This document shows positions 1 through 8,022 of a DNA stretch of 64,000 bases, piece after piece (position 1 is the first letter of the stretch; each line of letters opens with the position of its first letter). Position numbers and translations under genes: made by a program. The stretch spans positions 1 to 64,000 of the forward strand of contig DATGZN010000113.1 of assembly GCA_035297145.1 (NCBI GenBank). The letters run 5' to 3'. This DNA is from QHXW01 sp035297145 (GTDB lineage Bacteria > Acidobacteriota > Terriglobia > Bryobacterales > Bryobacteraceae). Below the pieces are notes generated by a model. The model did no database searches and was not told the DNA's origin. It worked only from the letters and a program-made list of their open reading frames with translations.

Positions 1-70
1 TCTCCCCGGCTTGCATCCGCCGGACGGCCGCCGCCTTGAACTTCGGGCTAAAAACTCGGCTCTTCTTCAT
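1..70 (-). CDS. Transposase OrfA, N-terminal fragment (runs off left edge)
   Basis: Reading the minus strand from the ATG at 70 gives 23 residues beginning MKKSRVFSPKFKAAAVRRMQ before the window ends. This matches the usual N-terminus of IS3-type OrfA proteins, a helix-turn-helix DNA-binding subunit that starts with a short basic stretch followed by F-S-x-E/K-F-K-x-x-A-V-R. A GGAG lies about 10 bases upstream of the ATG. The rest of the element lies outside the window, so completeness and family cannot be settled. Its upstream side abuts a truncated beta-helix gene, which suggests that the element inserted into that gene. Confidence 0.65.
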   Translation of the reverse strand, partial: MKKSRVFSPKFKAAAVRRMQAGE

Positions 71-76
71 CAGGTT

Positions 77-101
77 CAGTTCTCCATTCAGTGTAGAACT
101 G
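77..101. repeat. 7-bp inverted repeat just upstream of orfA
   Basis: CAGTTCT (77-83) and AGAACTG (95-101) form a perfect 7-bp inverted repeat around an 11-base spacer, directly before the transposase start. The position fits a subterminal transposase-binding or regulatory site near an IS end. This is an inference from position only. The outer tip of the element is probably near 120, where the reading frame of the neighbouring gene stops. Confidence 0.4.
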
Positions 102-118
102 TCCCTGATTTCTCTGTC

Positions 119-499
119 TCAGTCCGGGGGCGCACTCCAATTCACGCTCCGCAAAAAGACTGCTGGTGCAGGACCCACGCCAAACCAGAGATTGTTGGTG
201 CCAGACATCTGCGATGAGGGACCCGCGACATAGTTCTCCAGCGTTCCGTCCGAAGCCAGAGTTTGATCCGCGATATTGTTCCGGAGATGCATGGTCAACG
301 CCGGCACGCTGCCATCCTTGACGAACGCCCCGGAATTGGATTCCGAAGGACGAGAACCGCAGTTATTGACGGTATTGTTGAAGATCTCGATCGCCCCGGC
401 GCCGGGGTTTCCGGCGTTGGTGATATCAGCGGAGTCGTGCACGATAACATCATCCACGATAGTGTGTGCGATGGCATTAACTTCGCCACTGTTGACCCC
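119..499 (-). pseudogene. Truncated right-handed beta-helix protein (C-terminal part lost)
   Basis: An open frame of about 126 codons reads through N-rich turns such as IEIFNNTVNNCGSRP, LRNNIADQTLAS and GTNNLWFGVGPAP, the pattern of parallel beta-helix (pectate-lyase-like) extracellular proteins. Upstream the frame is closed by a TGA at 500-502, with no convincing start or RBS; the first usable start is an internal GTG. Downstream it stops at 119, right where the IS end appears. It therefore looks like an internal piece of a larger secreted polysaccharide-binding or lyase-type gene, broken on both sides. Function cannot be assigned from the fragment. Confidence 0.5.
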
Positions 500-668
500 T
501 CATTAAAAACCCTCTTTTTCAATGGGTTCCGCTCTTCAAGCCGATCGGCGTTCGCTGAGGTAGATCACAAAGCCAAGCTGCTTTGCTTGAGATAGAATTG
601 GTTGCATTGCCAGTTGATCAGGGGTGCCTGGCGCGTGACGGACTGTGCCAAAGAGGAGGTCATTGTAG

Positions 669-2861
669 TTGAAGAACGTCGGCAGCAACGGTGGGGTACT
701 TCGCGATGCGGAGGTCACCTCGCTGACAGTTCGTGAACACCTCGACAAGATTCTCGCCAGCAAAGAGTTTGTTCATGCCGACAGCTTGCGCCGCTTCCTT
801 TCCTACACGGTGGATAAGGCCATTGACGGCGATCCGGGCAGCTTGAAAGAGTCGTTACTTGGAACGCAGCTGTTCGGGCGTGGCGACGCTTTTGATCCTC
901 GGATCGACCCCATTGTCCGAGTGCAAGCCGGGAAACTGCGCACGCGTCTCGAACGGTATTACGCCAGCGATGGGCGCTCGGACCCGCTGATCATCGACTT
1001 CCCCAAGGGAGGATATGTCCCGGTTTTTCACCTGCGCCCGGCGACCGTCCCTCCGGTCGAGATGCCAACGGCTGGCCGCCGCCCGAAGCTCGGCTGGATC
1101 GCCGGGGCGGGGTTGATCCTGGTTTTGAGTGCGCTTACGCTGACCTGGAAAAAATGGCCGGCGCCTTCCGCTCCGCCGATGTACCGGCAGCTCACCTTTG
1201 CCACCGCCTCCACCGCGGCTTTCCCGGCGATCTCGCGCGAAGGCAAGCTGGTGGTTTTCGCGTCCGACCGCGGCGAGCGCGGCCACATGAACCTGTTCAT
1301 TCAGGCGGTAGGCGGGGAAGGTCCCGTCCGGCTGACGCAATCTCCTTCCAAGGACCGCCAGCCCGATGTTTCCCCTGACGGCACCAGGATCGTATTTCAG
1401 TCCGATCGCGACGGGGGTGGAATCTACATCCTGTCGCTTCTCAGCCGAATGGAAACCAAGCTCGCCGACAAAGGTTTCAATCCTCGCTTCTCTCCGGACG
1501 GTTCGCAGATCGCGTACGAAGGGCGAGACAAGTTTTACACCGTGGCGGCAATGGGTGGGCTGCCGCAGCCAGTGGCGTCTTCGACTTCAGGCGCAACCTT
1601 TCCGATCTGGGCGCACGACGGCAAGCATCTGCTGGCGCTGGTCAGAACATCAGATACGGAATTCGACTGGTGGATATTCCCTCTGGACGGCGGGCGAGCG
1701 TTTTCCATAGGAGCGCGGGACGTGTTTCGCCGCCAGCAATTGGGCAGCGCCGCCCATCCACCCATGCCGGGAGACTGGCTGGGCGACCGCGTGATCTTCT
1801 CCGCGGCGCAGAAGGATTCCGTCAGTCTCTGGGAGTTGCCTGTTTCGCAGCAGACTTTTCACGTTTCGGGAACCGCGCGTCAGATCACTTCCGGCCCCGG
1901 CGCGCACACGTACCCGCGCGTCGCTCCCGAAGCTGCTGGTCATCCGCGCATGGTGTTTGTCAACGAGAACATTGTCATGCAGATCTCCAGCTTCGCATTG
2001 AACCCAGGTCACGCCGAAGAGAATCCGGCTCTGGAACACGTGACAGAGGATAGCTCACTGGTTCCCGGATCGGCGCCGCAGTTGTCGGCCGATGGTTCGA
2101 AGCTGGCCTATTGCTCCACCCGGCTGGGCAACCGCGACGTGTGGCTTAAGAATATGAGCACCGGAGCCGAGACGCCGGTTGCCGCCAACCCGTGGCCGGA
2201 AGAAAATCCCGTCATTTCTCGCGATGGTTCGCGTGTCGCCTACGTGAGCCGTCCCGCCAGCGGAGAAGCGATCCAGATCTGGGAATCCTCCGGTGGCGCC
2301 ACGCGTAAGCTTTGCGATGCCTGTGGAACTCCCATCGCATGGATGCCTGACGGCAAACACATTCTGGTTGCGGGCGATGCGCCGCGCCGGATGCAACTTT
2401 GGGATGCGCACACCGGTGAAAACCGCAATCTGCTGCCTGCCCTCAAGCACCCGGTCGAGAGTGCTGACGTTTCTCCGGATGGGCGCTGGATCGCGGTCTC
2501 AGCTCCCGGAACGCCGGACGGGTGCCCAGCCGCATTTATCGCTGCGCTGGACACGGCATCGCGGCAGACCTGCGCAGACTGGATTTCACTCGACGGATTA
2601 GGTTCGATCTGGGGCGTGCGTTGGTCGCAGGCCGGCGACTTGCTCTATTTTTTCTCCTCGCAAGATGGGAATCGCTGCGTTTGGGCCGAGCGAGTGCCGG
2701 CTCCGGGCCATCTTCCAGCGGGAAAGTCTATGGCCGTGCAACATTTTCATCGCTATCAGCCAGGTCCGTGGAGCGGCAGCGGGATTTCGATCGCCGCCGG
2801 CCGGCTCGCGGTCTGGTTTCAGGACGCGCAGTCCAGCATTTGGATGGCGGAACTCCGTTAG
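669..2861 (+). CDS. Membrane-anchored PD40/TolB-like beta-propeller protein with KGGYVPVF N-terminal domain
   Basis: This 730-residue protein has three parts. Residues about 18-120 form an alpha/beta domain with the markers LFGRGDAFDPRIDPIVRVQA and KGGYVPVF, known as an N-terminal module of many acidobacterial and proteobacterial membrane proteins and probably a winged-helix DNA-binding domain. A single membrane segment follows at about 141-158. Repeated PD40 blades (SPDGTRIVFQSDRD, SPDGSQIAYEG, SADGSKLAYCSTR, SRDGSRVAYVS, SPDGRWIAVS) form a TolB-like propeller that would lie outside the membrane. This is the architecture of a one-component membrane sensor, but target and ligand are unknown. 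The start is TTG, chosen because GAGGAGG (653-659) sits 9 bases upstream. A second protein with the same N-terminal domain lies at 47140-48492. Confidence 0.85.
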   Translation: MKNVGSNGGVLRDAEVTSLTVREHLDKILASKEFVHADSLRRFLSYTVDKAIDGDPGSLKESLLGTQLFGRGDAFDPRIDPIVRVQAGKLRTRLERYYASDGRSDPLIIDFPKGGYVPVFHLRPATVPPVEMPTAGRRPKLGWIAGAGLILVLSALTLTWKKWPAPSAPPMYRQLTFATASTAAFPAISREGKLVVFASDRGERGHMNLFIQAVGGEGPVRLTQSPSKDRQPDVSPDGTRIVFQSDRDGGGIYILSLLSRMETKLADKGFNPRFSPDGSQIAYEGRDKFYTVAAMGGLPQPVASSTSGATFPIWAHDGKHLLALVRTSDTEFDWWIFPLDGGRAFSIGARDVFRRQQLGSAAHPPMPGDWLGDRVIFSAAQKDSVSLWELPVSQQTFHVSGTARQITSGPGAHTYPRVAPEAAGHPRMVFVNENIVMQISSFALNPGHAEENPALEHVTEDSSLVPGSAPQLSADGSKLAYCSTRLGNRDVWLKNMSTGAETPVAANPWPEENPVISRDGSRVAYVSRPASGEAIQIWESSGGATRKLCDACGTPIAWMPDGKHILVAGDAPRRMQLWDAHTGENRNLLPALKHPVESADVSPDGRWIAVSAPGTPDGCPAAFIAALDTASRQTCADWISLDGLGSIWGVRWSQAGDLLYFFSSQDGNRCVWAERVPAPGHLPAGKSMAVQHFHRYQPGPWSGSGISIAAGRLAVWFQDAQSSIWMAELR

Positions 2862-2869
2862 CAACAGGC

Positions 2870-2888
2870 GGGCGAGGCTGCCTCGCCC
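2870..2888. repeat. Short GC palindrome after the propeller gene
   Basis: GGGCGAGGC, one T, then GCCTCGCCC is a perfect inverted repeat 8 bases after the stop codon of the upstream gene. No T-run follows on either strand, so it is not a standard intrinsic terminator. It could block 3' decay or be a copy of a dispersed palindromic element. Confidence 0.5.
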
Positions 2889-2948
2889 CTACCGGGCCGG
2901 ACACATCAGCTATCCTTGCGCAATGACGACTAACCGGAGGAGATCACT

Positions 2949-3860
2949 TTGATCGGAGCCATTGACATCGGAGGTACGAAGATTGCCGTCGGCGCCGTAA
3001 GGGAGGACGGCAGTATCGCGGCGCGGCTGGAGTGTCCCACCGCGCCTGAGAAGGGATTTCCGGCGGCGATGCGGCGTGTGATGGAAATGCTGCGCGATGC
3101 GACCTCCGGCAATGGCGGCCGGTACGAAGGAATCGGCGTGGCTTGCCCCGGACCGCTCGATCCATTCACCGGCATCATCGGCGATGTGGGGACGCTGCCG
3201 GGATGGCAGGGTGGCAACCTTGAACAGGAACTCGGGCGCGAGTTTGGCGTGCGCGTGGCGGTGGAGAACGACGCCGACGCAGCAGCCTTGGCCGAGGTTA
3301 GCTGGGGTGCGGCCAAGGGTGCTAGCCGCTTCATCTACATTACGGTCAGCACCGGCATCGGCGGCGGGATCATTCTTGGCGGCGAGCTTTACCGTGGTGT
3401 GGATGGCGCGCATCCGGAACTCGGACATCAGGTGATCGATGCCTCATCGGGCCCACTGTGCTATTGCACCGCGCACGGATGCTGGGAAAGTCTGGCGAGC
3501 GGCCCATCCATGACGGCTTGGATGAGTGAGCAGTGTCCGGACAGGGGCAGTTTGACTGCCGCTCAGATTTGTCAACAGGCGCGCGAGGGCGATGGGATCG
3601 CGCAACGCGCCGTCGAGCGCGAGGGATACTATCTCGGATTGGGGCTGGCCAATCTGGTGACTCTCTTTACTCCTGGCGTGATTGCGCTGGGCGGAGGTGT
3701 GATGAAAAGCGCGGATCTCATTCTGGATCGCGCGCGCAGCGTGATCCGCCAGATCTGCACTCAGGTGCCAGCGGAGAAAACCGAACTGCGCCTCGCCTCG
3801 CTGGGGGCTGACACCGGTCTGATCGGCGCGGCGCGGGCGTATCTGCACAGGTATCATTGA
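2949..3860 (+). CDS. ROK-family sugar kinase (glucokinase-like)
   Basis: This 303-residue cytoplasmic protein belongs to the ROK (repressor, ORF, kinase) family and should phosphorylate glucose or a related hexose with ATP. It starts with the phosphate-binding motif AIDIGGTK, carries the catalytic Asp in VENDADAAALAE, the sugar-binding HPELGHQ, and the ROK zinc signature CYCTAHGCWE. It lacks the N-terminal winged helix of ROK repressors, so a kinase role is favoured. The start is TTG at 2949, with CGGAGGA about 8 bases upstream. It follows the propeller gene after 87 bases but has no obvious functional partner here. Exact sugar specificity cannot be read from sequence. Confidence 0.88.
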   Translation: MIGAIDIGGTKIAVGAVREDGSIAARLECPTAPEKGFPAAMRRVMEMLRDATSGNGGRYEGIGVACPGPLDPFTGIIGDVGTLPGWQGGNLEQELGREFGVRVAVENDADAAALAEVSWGAAKGASRFIYITVSTGIGGGIILGGELYRGVDGAHPELGHQVIDASSGPLCYCTAHGCWESLASGPSMTAWMSEQCPDRGSLTAAQICQQAREGDGIAQRAVEREGYYLGLGLANLVTLFTPGVIALGGGVMKSADLILDRARSVIRQICTQVPAEKTELRLASLGADTGLIGAARAYLHRYH

Positions 3861-4186
3861 GAAGCGTCAGCTTCCGGGTCGACGGTCTTCAGATTGTCGG
3901 CGGGAACGGGGTGTGGTCGGCGACTTACCTATTGCGACGGCGCAACTGCGACTGGGCGGCGCGCACGCGACGGTCTTTCCACTGACGCAGGTGACGTCGC
4001 CCGATCTGCCATCCGACAACACGAACACTCTGAATATCATCACCGCAGCAGCCGGGATTATTACTCGATTGGTGTGGGTGTGGATCTGATTCAGGTTCTG
4101 AATGGCTTGAAGATTGGATGGAAGTGGAACCGACGTGGACCGCTTCCTTTGGTCGCGGCAAAGCTGCTCGTAATCCCCGGCCGCCT
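3861..4186. other. Intergenic stretch between convergent genes, possible gene remnant
   Basis: No convincing gene is present. One plus-strand frame (3913-4089, GTG start, 58 codons) reads plausibly as protein (GDLPIATAQLRLGGAHATVF and onward) with GC-rich third positions, but it has no clear ribosome binding site and no family that I recognise. It may be the tail of a decayed gene. No terminator hairpin with a T-run was found between the convergent ROK and M1 genes. Confidence 0.3.
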
Positions 4187-6949
4187 CTACTTTCCGTTCA
4201 CCACCACCTCCGACGCCAGCACATCATGCTCGGCATTCAGAAGCACGCGTTTCGGTCGCTGCGGCAGGGCAATGCGGAATTCTTTCGATGTGCCGTTCCC
4301 GGAAAGCGCGATCTGCCCGACGAGCATGGGCTTGCCGGTGAAATCGAGATACACGGGTACGAGCATTTTGAAATTTGTTGTCACGTCGCTCTGCTCCACG
4401 GTCCCTTTGAGCCAGACCTTGCCGCCTTCCTCGGAGAGCGAGTAATCCATGTGGTAGCGCGGCGCCTCGATTCCGTAGACCCATTCGTTGAAGAACCAGT
4501 CCATGCGGCCGTTGCCATCAAGATTCATCGCGGGCGTCATGTGTTTCTCCACCATCTTCTGGAAGTCCGCCGTGGATGGGTTCTGGCCATAGTACGTCTG
4601 GACGAAATCTTTCATCATGGCGATGAAGTTTGCGTCGTAGGTCTTGGGATCGCGCATCATCGAGCGCAGCATGTAGAGGATGTATCCGCCTTTGGGGTAA
4701 ACCAGAAGGTTGTAGGCGCCACCGGTCTTTCGCGTGTTTAGCCGCAGACCCATCCACAAAGGACCCGCGTCATTGGCGCGCATTCCGAACTGATTTTTTT
4801 CCAGAATCTTCTTCCGCGCCTGATCCCAGTAACGCAGGTACTTATCGGGCGTCTTCTCGGTCAATTGCAAAAACAGGCCGGCCGAAAAGTCGGCGAATCC
4901 TTCGGAGAGCCACTGATCGTGGTAGGACGCCCAGCCCACCATGTGCCCCCACCACTGGTGCGCCACTTCATGCGGGGTCACCTCCTGGATGAAGTCCGCA
5001 AACCGGAAGGCCTGCTGGCCCATCAGCATCCAGCGCTGCGTGGAGTCGAAAAATGCGCTGATCGGCAGGTACACCAGCGTGGGCCACGATTGGCCGAAGT
5101 TAAATTCCGGCTGTTGTGTGATGGCAATGCGGCCATAAGGCGCGGGGCCGAAGTATTGGGTGTAGACGCGGATCGCGTTTGCCGCGTCGATCATGGCGTT
5201 TTCTGCGAGCCGGGAAGGCGTGATGGAAGACGTGTGATCTTCCTGATTGTGAGGCGCATACAGGTTGGGCGGCGCCTGCATGCCTCGGAGATAACTAGGG
5301 ACCTCGGATGTCGCGTAACCCTCGATCTGGTATTTGGTCGTTTCGTCGGTCCTCTCCTTTTTCTTGAACCGGCCGTAGTTGAAACCGGCCACCGCCAGCG
5401 GAATGTCGGATGTCCATTGCGAGGCGGCATAGTCCCCTTCGCGCCACTCCTTCGCCAACTTGCCCACGCCCACGAGTGTGTACTCGTGCGGCACTTTGAA
5501 CGTCAGATCGAACGTGGAGCGGTCGCCAAAGGCGTTGACGCTCGGATACCAGCTTGTGCGCGCGCCCACCGCAAAGTTCCCTCCGCCTTCGTCATTGAGA
5601 ACCTTGTTCCCTTCGTATTCGATGAGGATCTTGTAATGCTGGCCGTTGACGGTGGGCTCCGGCAGGATGACATAGAACGAGCCATCTTCATTCCGCTTCT
5701 CTTGCACGTAGCTGATCTCGCGATCGCCTGCTGCAGTGACGCGCGTTACACGAAGCGTGGGCAGCAAACCGAACTTGAACACACGGTCGCCGTCGCCCAG
5801 GGCGGTAAACTCGATGGCGGCTGTAGCGGTGAAGCGGCCGTGCTTGTCGATCGCGGTCTCGATGCGGTAGTGGTCCACGTGCATGGTGCGCTTATCCTCA
5901 CGGGAGCTGGCACGGTGCGCCGCATACTCGGTCTCGTAGTGAGCCACGTACCAGATGCCCTCGTCGTCGGCATTGGGATCGACGTTGAGCACGGCAACCT
6001 CCTCGGGTGCGGGCAATTGGGGCAGCACGCCTCGCGGACGCACGTGGAACCTGAGGTCGCCATGCTTGCGGCCGAAAATGTAGGCGCTGAAGAATCCCGG
6101 GCGCTTGGGATTGTAAAGGTCGGCCAGGATGTCAGACTCCACGTTGTCGATCGATTCCCAAGTCAACATGTATTCGAGCATGCTGCGCGGCGGGTCGGGA
6201 CGGTGGCGCAGGCGATGGTGCAGGTCGTTTAACACGTCACGCTCAGGCGCAACGTCGGCTCCCTTTTCGGCTTGCCGCCGGATTTCTTCGTAGGTGCCAT
6301 CGGTGAAGCACAGAGCCATGCGCGTGAAGGATTCCTGCACGCTATCGGCGTTGGTGATCAGATGCAGATGGTGGCGTTCGGTGGCGATGGCCGGTTCCAG
6401 CGTGAACTCGCCTTCACCCGTGAACGCCGCCATGGTCACGCGGCCGAGCACCGGCGGGACAAAACTGATGCGGCCGCTCTTGAGCGTCAGGGTCCCCCGG
6501 TCGCGTTTCAGCACAATATTGTTCACGGAAAATGTTTCCCGGGTCTGCGCGTCCCGAAGAGCACGATAGTTGGGATCCGTATTCGCCAGGGTCTCGCCTT
6601 TGCCGCGCACGCTGACCTCCGCGTGAGCCTCGGCCAGCTCCAATTTGATGTCCAGCACTGCCGGAGAGGCCTCCTGGACAACCACGCGGCGTTCCACGGT
6701 GACAAACCCGGCGAGCGTCACCTGGATCTGGTAAGTTCCCGGCGCAAGTTCCATCTTGTAGCTGCCTTGGCCGTCGCTCGTGGCGCGGACCACTTCGCCC
6801 GTTGCCTCGTTGCGTGCGCTGATTTGCGCGTTGAGGGCGCCTGTGCCTGAGGGATCGCGAACCGTACCGCTCAGGGTGGCAGCCCGCAGCGGGGCGGAGA
6901 CGGCATAGAGGACAGTCATCGCCGCAATGATTCGACTGGTGCGAAACAT
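4187..6949 (-). CDS. Secreted M1-type zinc metallopeptidase with carboxypeptidase-regulatory N-terminal domain
   Basis: The start chosen gives 920 residues with a signal peptide (MFRTSRIIAAMTVLYAVSAP). A TTG at 6994 would add 15 residues before it and is less likely. Residues about 25-110 form a transthyretin-like CarboxypepD_reg domain, a long beta-rich part follows, then the gluzincin core. The canonical M1 zinc site is intact: HEVAH at 660-664 and the third ligand Glu683 in SEGFADF, an HExxH-18-E spacing. The GxMEN exopeptidase motif that normally precedes it is not recognisable (the region reads QPEFNFGQSWPTLVYLP), so aminopeptidase activity is uncertain. It should act in the periplasm or outside the cell. 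Its start lies 58 bases after the stop of the hydrolase gene on the same strand, so the two may be co-transcribed. Confidence 0.85.
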   Translation of the reverse strand: MFRTSRIIAAMTVLYAVSAPLRAATLSGTVRDPSGTGALNAQISARNEATGEVVRATSDGQGSYKMELAPGTYQIQVTLAGFVTVERRVVVQEASPAVLDIKLELAEAHAEVSVRGKGETLANTDPNYRALRDAQTRETFSVNNIVLKRDRGTLTLKSGRISFVPPVLGRVTMAAFTGEGEFTLEPAIATERHHLHLITNADSVQESFTRMALCFTDGTYEEIRRQAEKGADVAPERDVLNDLHHRLRHRPDPPRSMLEYMLTWESIDNVESDILADLYNPKRPGFFSAYIFGRKHGDLRFHVRPRGVLPQLPAPEEVAVLNVDPNADDEGIWYVAHYETEYAAHRASSREDKRTMHVDHYRIETAIDKHGRFTATAAIEFTALGDGDRVFKFGLLPTLRVTRVTAAGDREISYVQEKRNEDGSFYVILPEPTVNGQHYKILIEYEGNKVLNDEGGGNFAVGARTSWYPSVNAFGDRSTFDLTFKVPHEYTLVGVGKLAKEWREGDYAASQWTSDIPLAVAGFNYGRFKKKERTDETTKYQIEGYATSEVPSYLRGMQAPPNLYAPHNQEDHTSSITPSRLAENAMIDAANAIRVYTQYFGPAPYGRIAITQQPEFNFGQSWPTLVYLPISAFFDSTQRWMLMGQQAFRFADFIQEVTPHEVAHQWWGHMVGWASYHDQWLSEGFADFSAGLFLQLTEKTPDKYLRYWDQARKKILEKNQFGMRANDAGPLWMGLRLNTRKTGGAYNLLVYPKGGYILYMLRSMMRDPKTYDANFIAMMKDFVQTYYGQNPSTADFQKMVEKHMTPAMNLDGNGRMDWFFNEWVYGIEAPRYHMDYSLSEEGGKVWLKGTVEQSDVTTNFKMLVPVYLDFTGKPMLVGQIALSGNGTSKEFRIALPQRPKRVLLNAEHDVLASEVVVNGK

Positions 6950-7007
6950 GGGTGGGGCTGGTTGGAGTATGTCAGAGGGAATGGTACGGGTCAATACACT
7001 GCGCCTA

Positions 7008-7769
7008 CTACGCAGGATCGCGCAGGAACGCAGCGGCCGTCTGCAGGAATTCGGGCCATCGTTCGCCGATCACGGGGCCGTGACCGCTGTTGGGGAGGAT
7101 CCAGAGGCTTGACTGCGGAATAGCTTTCGCCATTTCGACGGAGAGTTCAACCGGATATAGAGGATCGCGGTCGCCCTGCACAATCAGGGTGCGGGCCTGA
7201 ATGGTGGAGAGGTACGGCGGAGTGAAGTTCAGGTCGTCATAGCTGTCGGCGAATGCTTGGGTGCTGGCCAGAATGGCACGGATTTGAGCCTCGCCACCCG
7301 GATGACGGCGACGCAGAATTTCCCATTGCGCCTCGGGCAGAGTGTCCGGATACTGGCGCATGATCGGCCGCGCCTGCGCCGGGAAGTAAGGGGTCGCGCT
7401 CACCAGGACCATGGCGTTGATCCGCTCAGGCTGCCTGGTCGCCACATGCAGCAGGACGTTGCCGCCACCGCTGATCCCCAGCCCCTTGCACGCCTTGATT
7501 CCCAGGTGATCGAGCAGCGCGAGCATATCCGTGGCCGCGTCTTTATGGCGGAATGGTTTCGACAAGATGCTCGACCGGCCGTGACCGCGCAGATCGGGCG
7601 TGATCAACTGAAAATCCGCGAGCGGCCCGGTGGTCAGTGGCTTCCAATCCTGGCTCGAACCCGAGAAACCGTGCAGCAGGAGCAGCGGTTCACCGGTCCC
7701 GTGGACTTCGACGTAAATTTGGACGCCGTTGAGCGTTTCGACACACCCCGGCGACGTTTCTGAGGACAT
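7008..7769 (-). CDS. Alpha/beta hydrolase
   Basis: This is a 253-residue cytoplasmic alpha/beta-hydrolase fold enzyme. It shows the oxyanion motif LLLLHGFSGSSQDW, the strand and turn DLRGHGRS, the nucleophile elbow GISGGG, the acid in VQGDRDPLYP and the catalytic His in PNSGHGPV. The family covers esterases, lactonases, haloperoxidase-like enzymes and C-C hydrolases; the substrate cannot be told. The ATG is preceded by AAGGAGG at good spacing. A strong intrinsic terminator pointing in the gene's own direction lies 31 bases upstream of the start, which suggests an attenuated leader (see 7801-7833). The M1 peptidase gene lies downstream on the same strand. Confidence 0.85.
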   Translation of the reverse strand: MSSETSPGCVETLNGVQIYVEVHGTGEPLLLLHGFSGSSQDWKPLTTGPLADFQLITPDLRGHGRSSILSKPFRHKDAATDMLALLDHLGIKACKGLGISGGGNVLLHVATRQPERINAMVLVSATPYFPAQARPIMRQYPDTLPEAQWEILRRRHPGGEAQIRAILASTQAFADSYDDLNFTPPYLSTIQARTLIVQGDRDPLYPVELSVEMAKAIPQSSLWILPNSGHGPVIGERWPEFLQTAAAFLRDPA

Positions 7770-7800
7770 CTGGTAGCCTCCTTGTGTTTTGTGCCGTGCA

Positions 7801-7833
7801 AAAAAAAAACGCCCACGCTTGCGCGTGAGCGGT
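7801..7833 (-). terminator. Intrinsic terminator, possible attenuator upstream of the hydrolase gene
   Basis: On the minus strand a 9-bp stem (CGCTCACGC with GCGTGGGCG, one G-U pair) closed by a GCAA tetraloop is followed at once by about ten Us. It is preceded by a second hairpin, GGTTGT with ACAACC (7831-7853 on the plus strand). No minus-strand gene lies upstream: the next gene (8023) is divergent. The hairpin therefore ends either a short untranslated RNA arising from 7860-8020 or the leader of the hydrolase mRNA. Confidence 0.7.
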
Positions 7834-8022
7834 TGTCGTCTCTATCTACAACCAGAATATCAGCAGCCCGGATTCGAATCAACGGAATTTGCGCCGGAGT
7901 TTTGCCGCGCGACTGCTCTCCGGTTCAAGCCCGTAACTTATTGCGTTTCTTAGGTCCTGATAGGAAACCTTTGGGGACCTCTGGCCGTCATTTGGTATAT
8001 CATTCTACGTAGGGGCGGACGC

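Noticed and set aside
536..668. Minus-strand frame reading like a protein tail (YNDLLFGTVRHAPGTPDQLA and onward)
   Set aside because: It has no start of its own, overlaps the ribosome binding site of the gene at 669, and matches no family that I know. It could be a pseudogene remnant, but the evidence is too thin.
4865..6232. 455-codon plus-strand frame
   Set aside because: It lies wholly antisense to the M1 peptidase gene, which has clear motifs; long antisense frames are common in high-GC DNA.
7861..7935. tRNA-like T-arm sequences (GATTCGAATC and GGTTCAAGCC)
   Set aside because: The flanking stems do not pair on either strand and no acceptor or anticodon arms can be built. GATTCGAATC is simply a palindrome.
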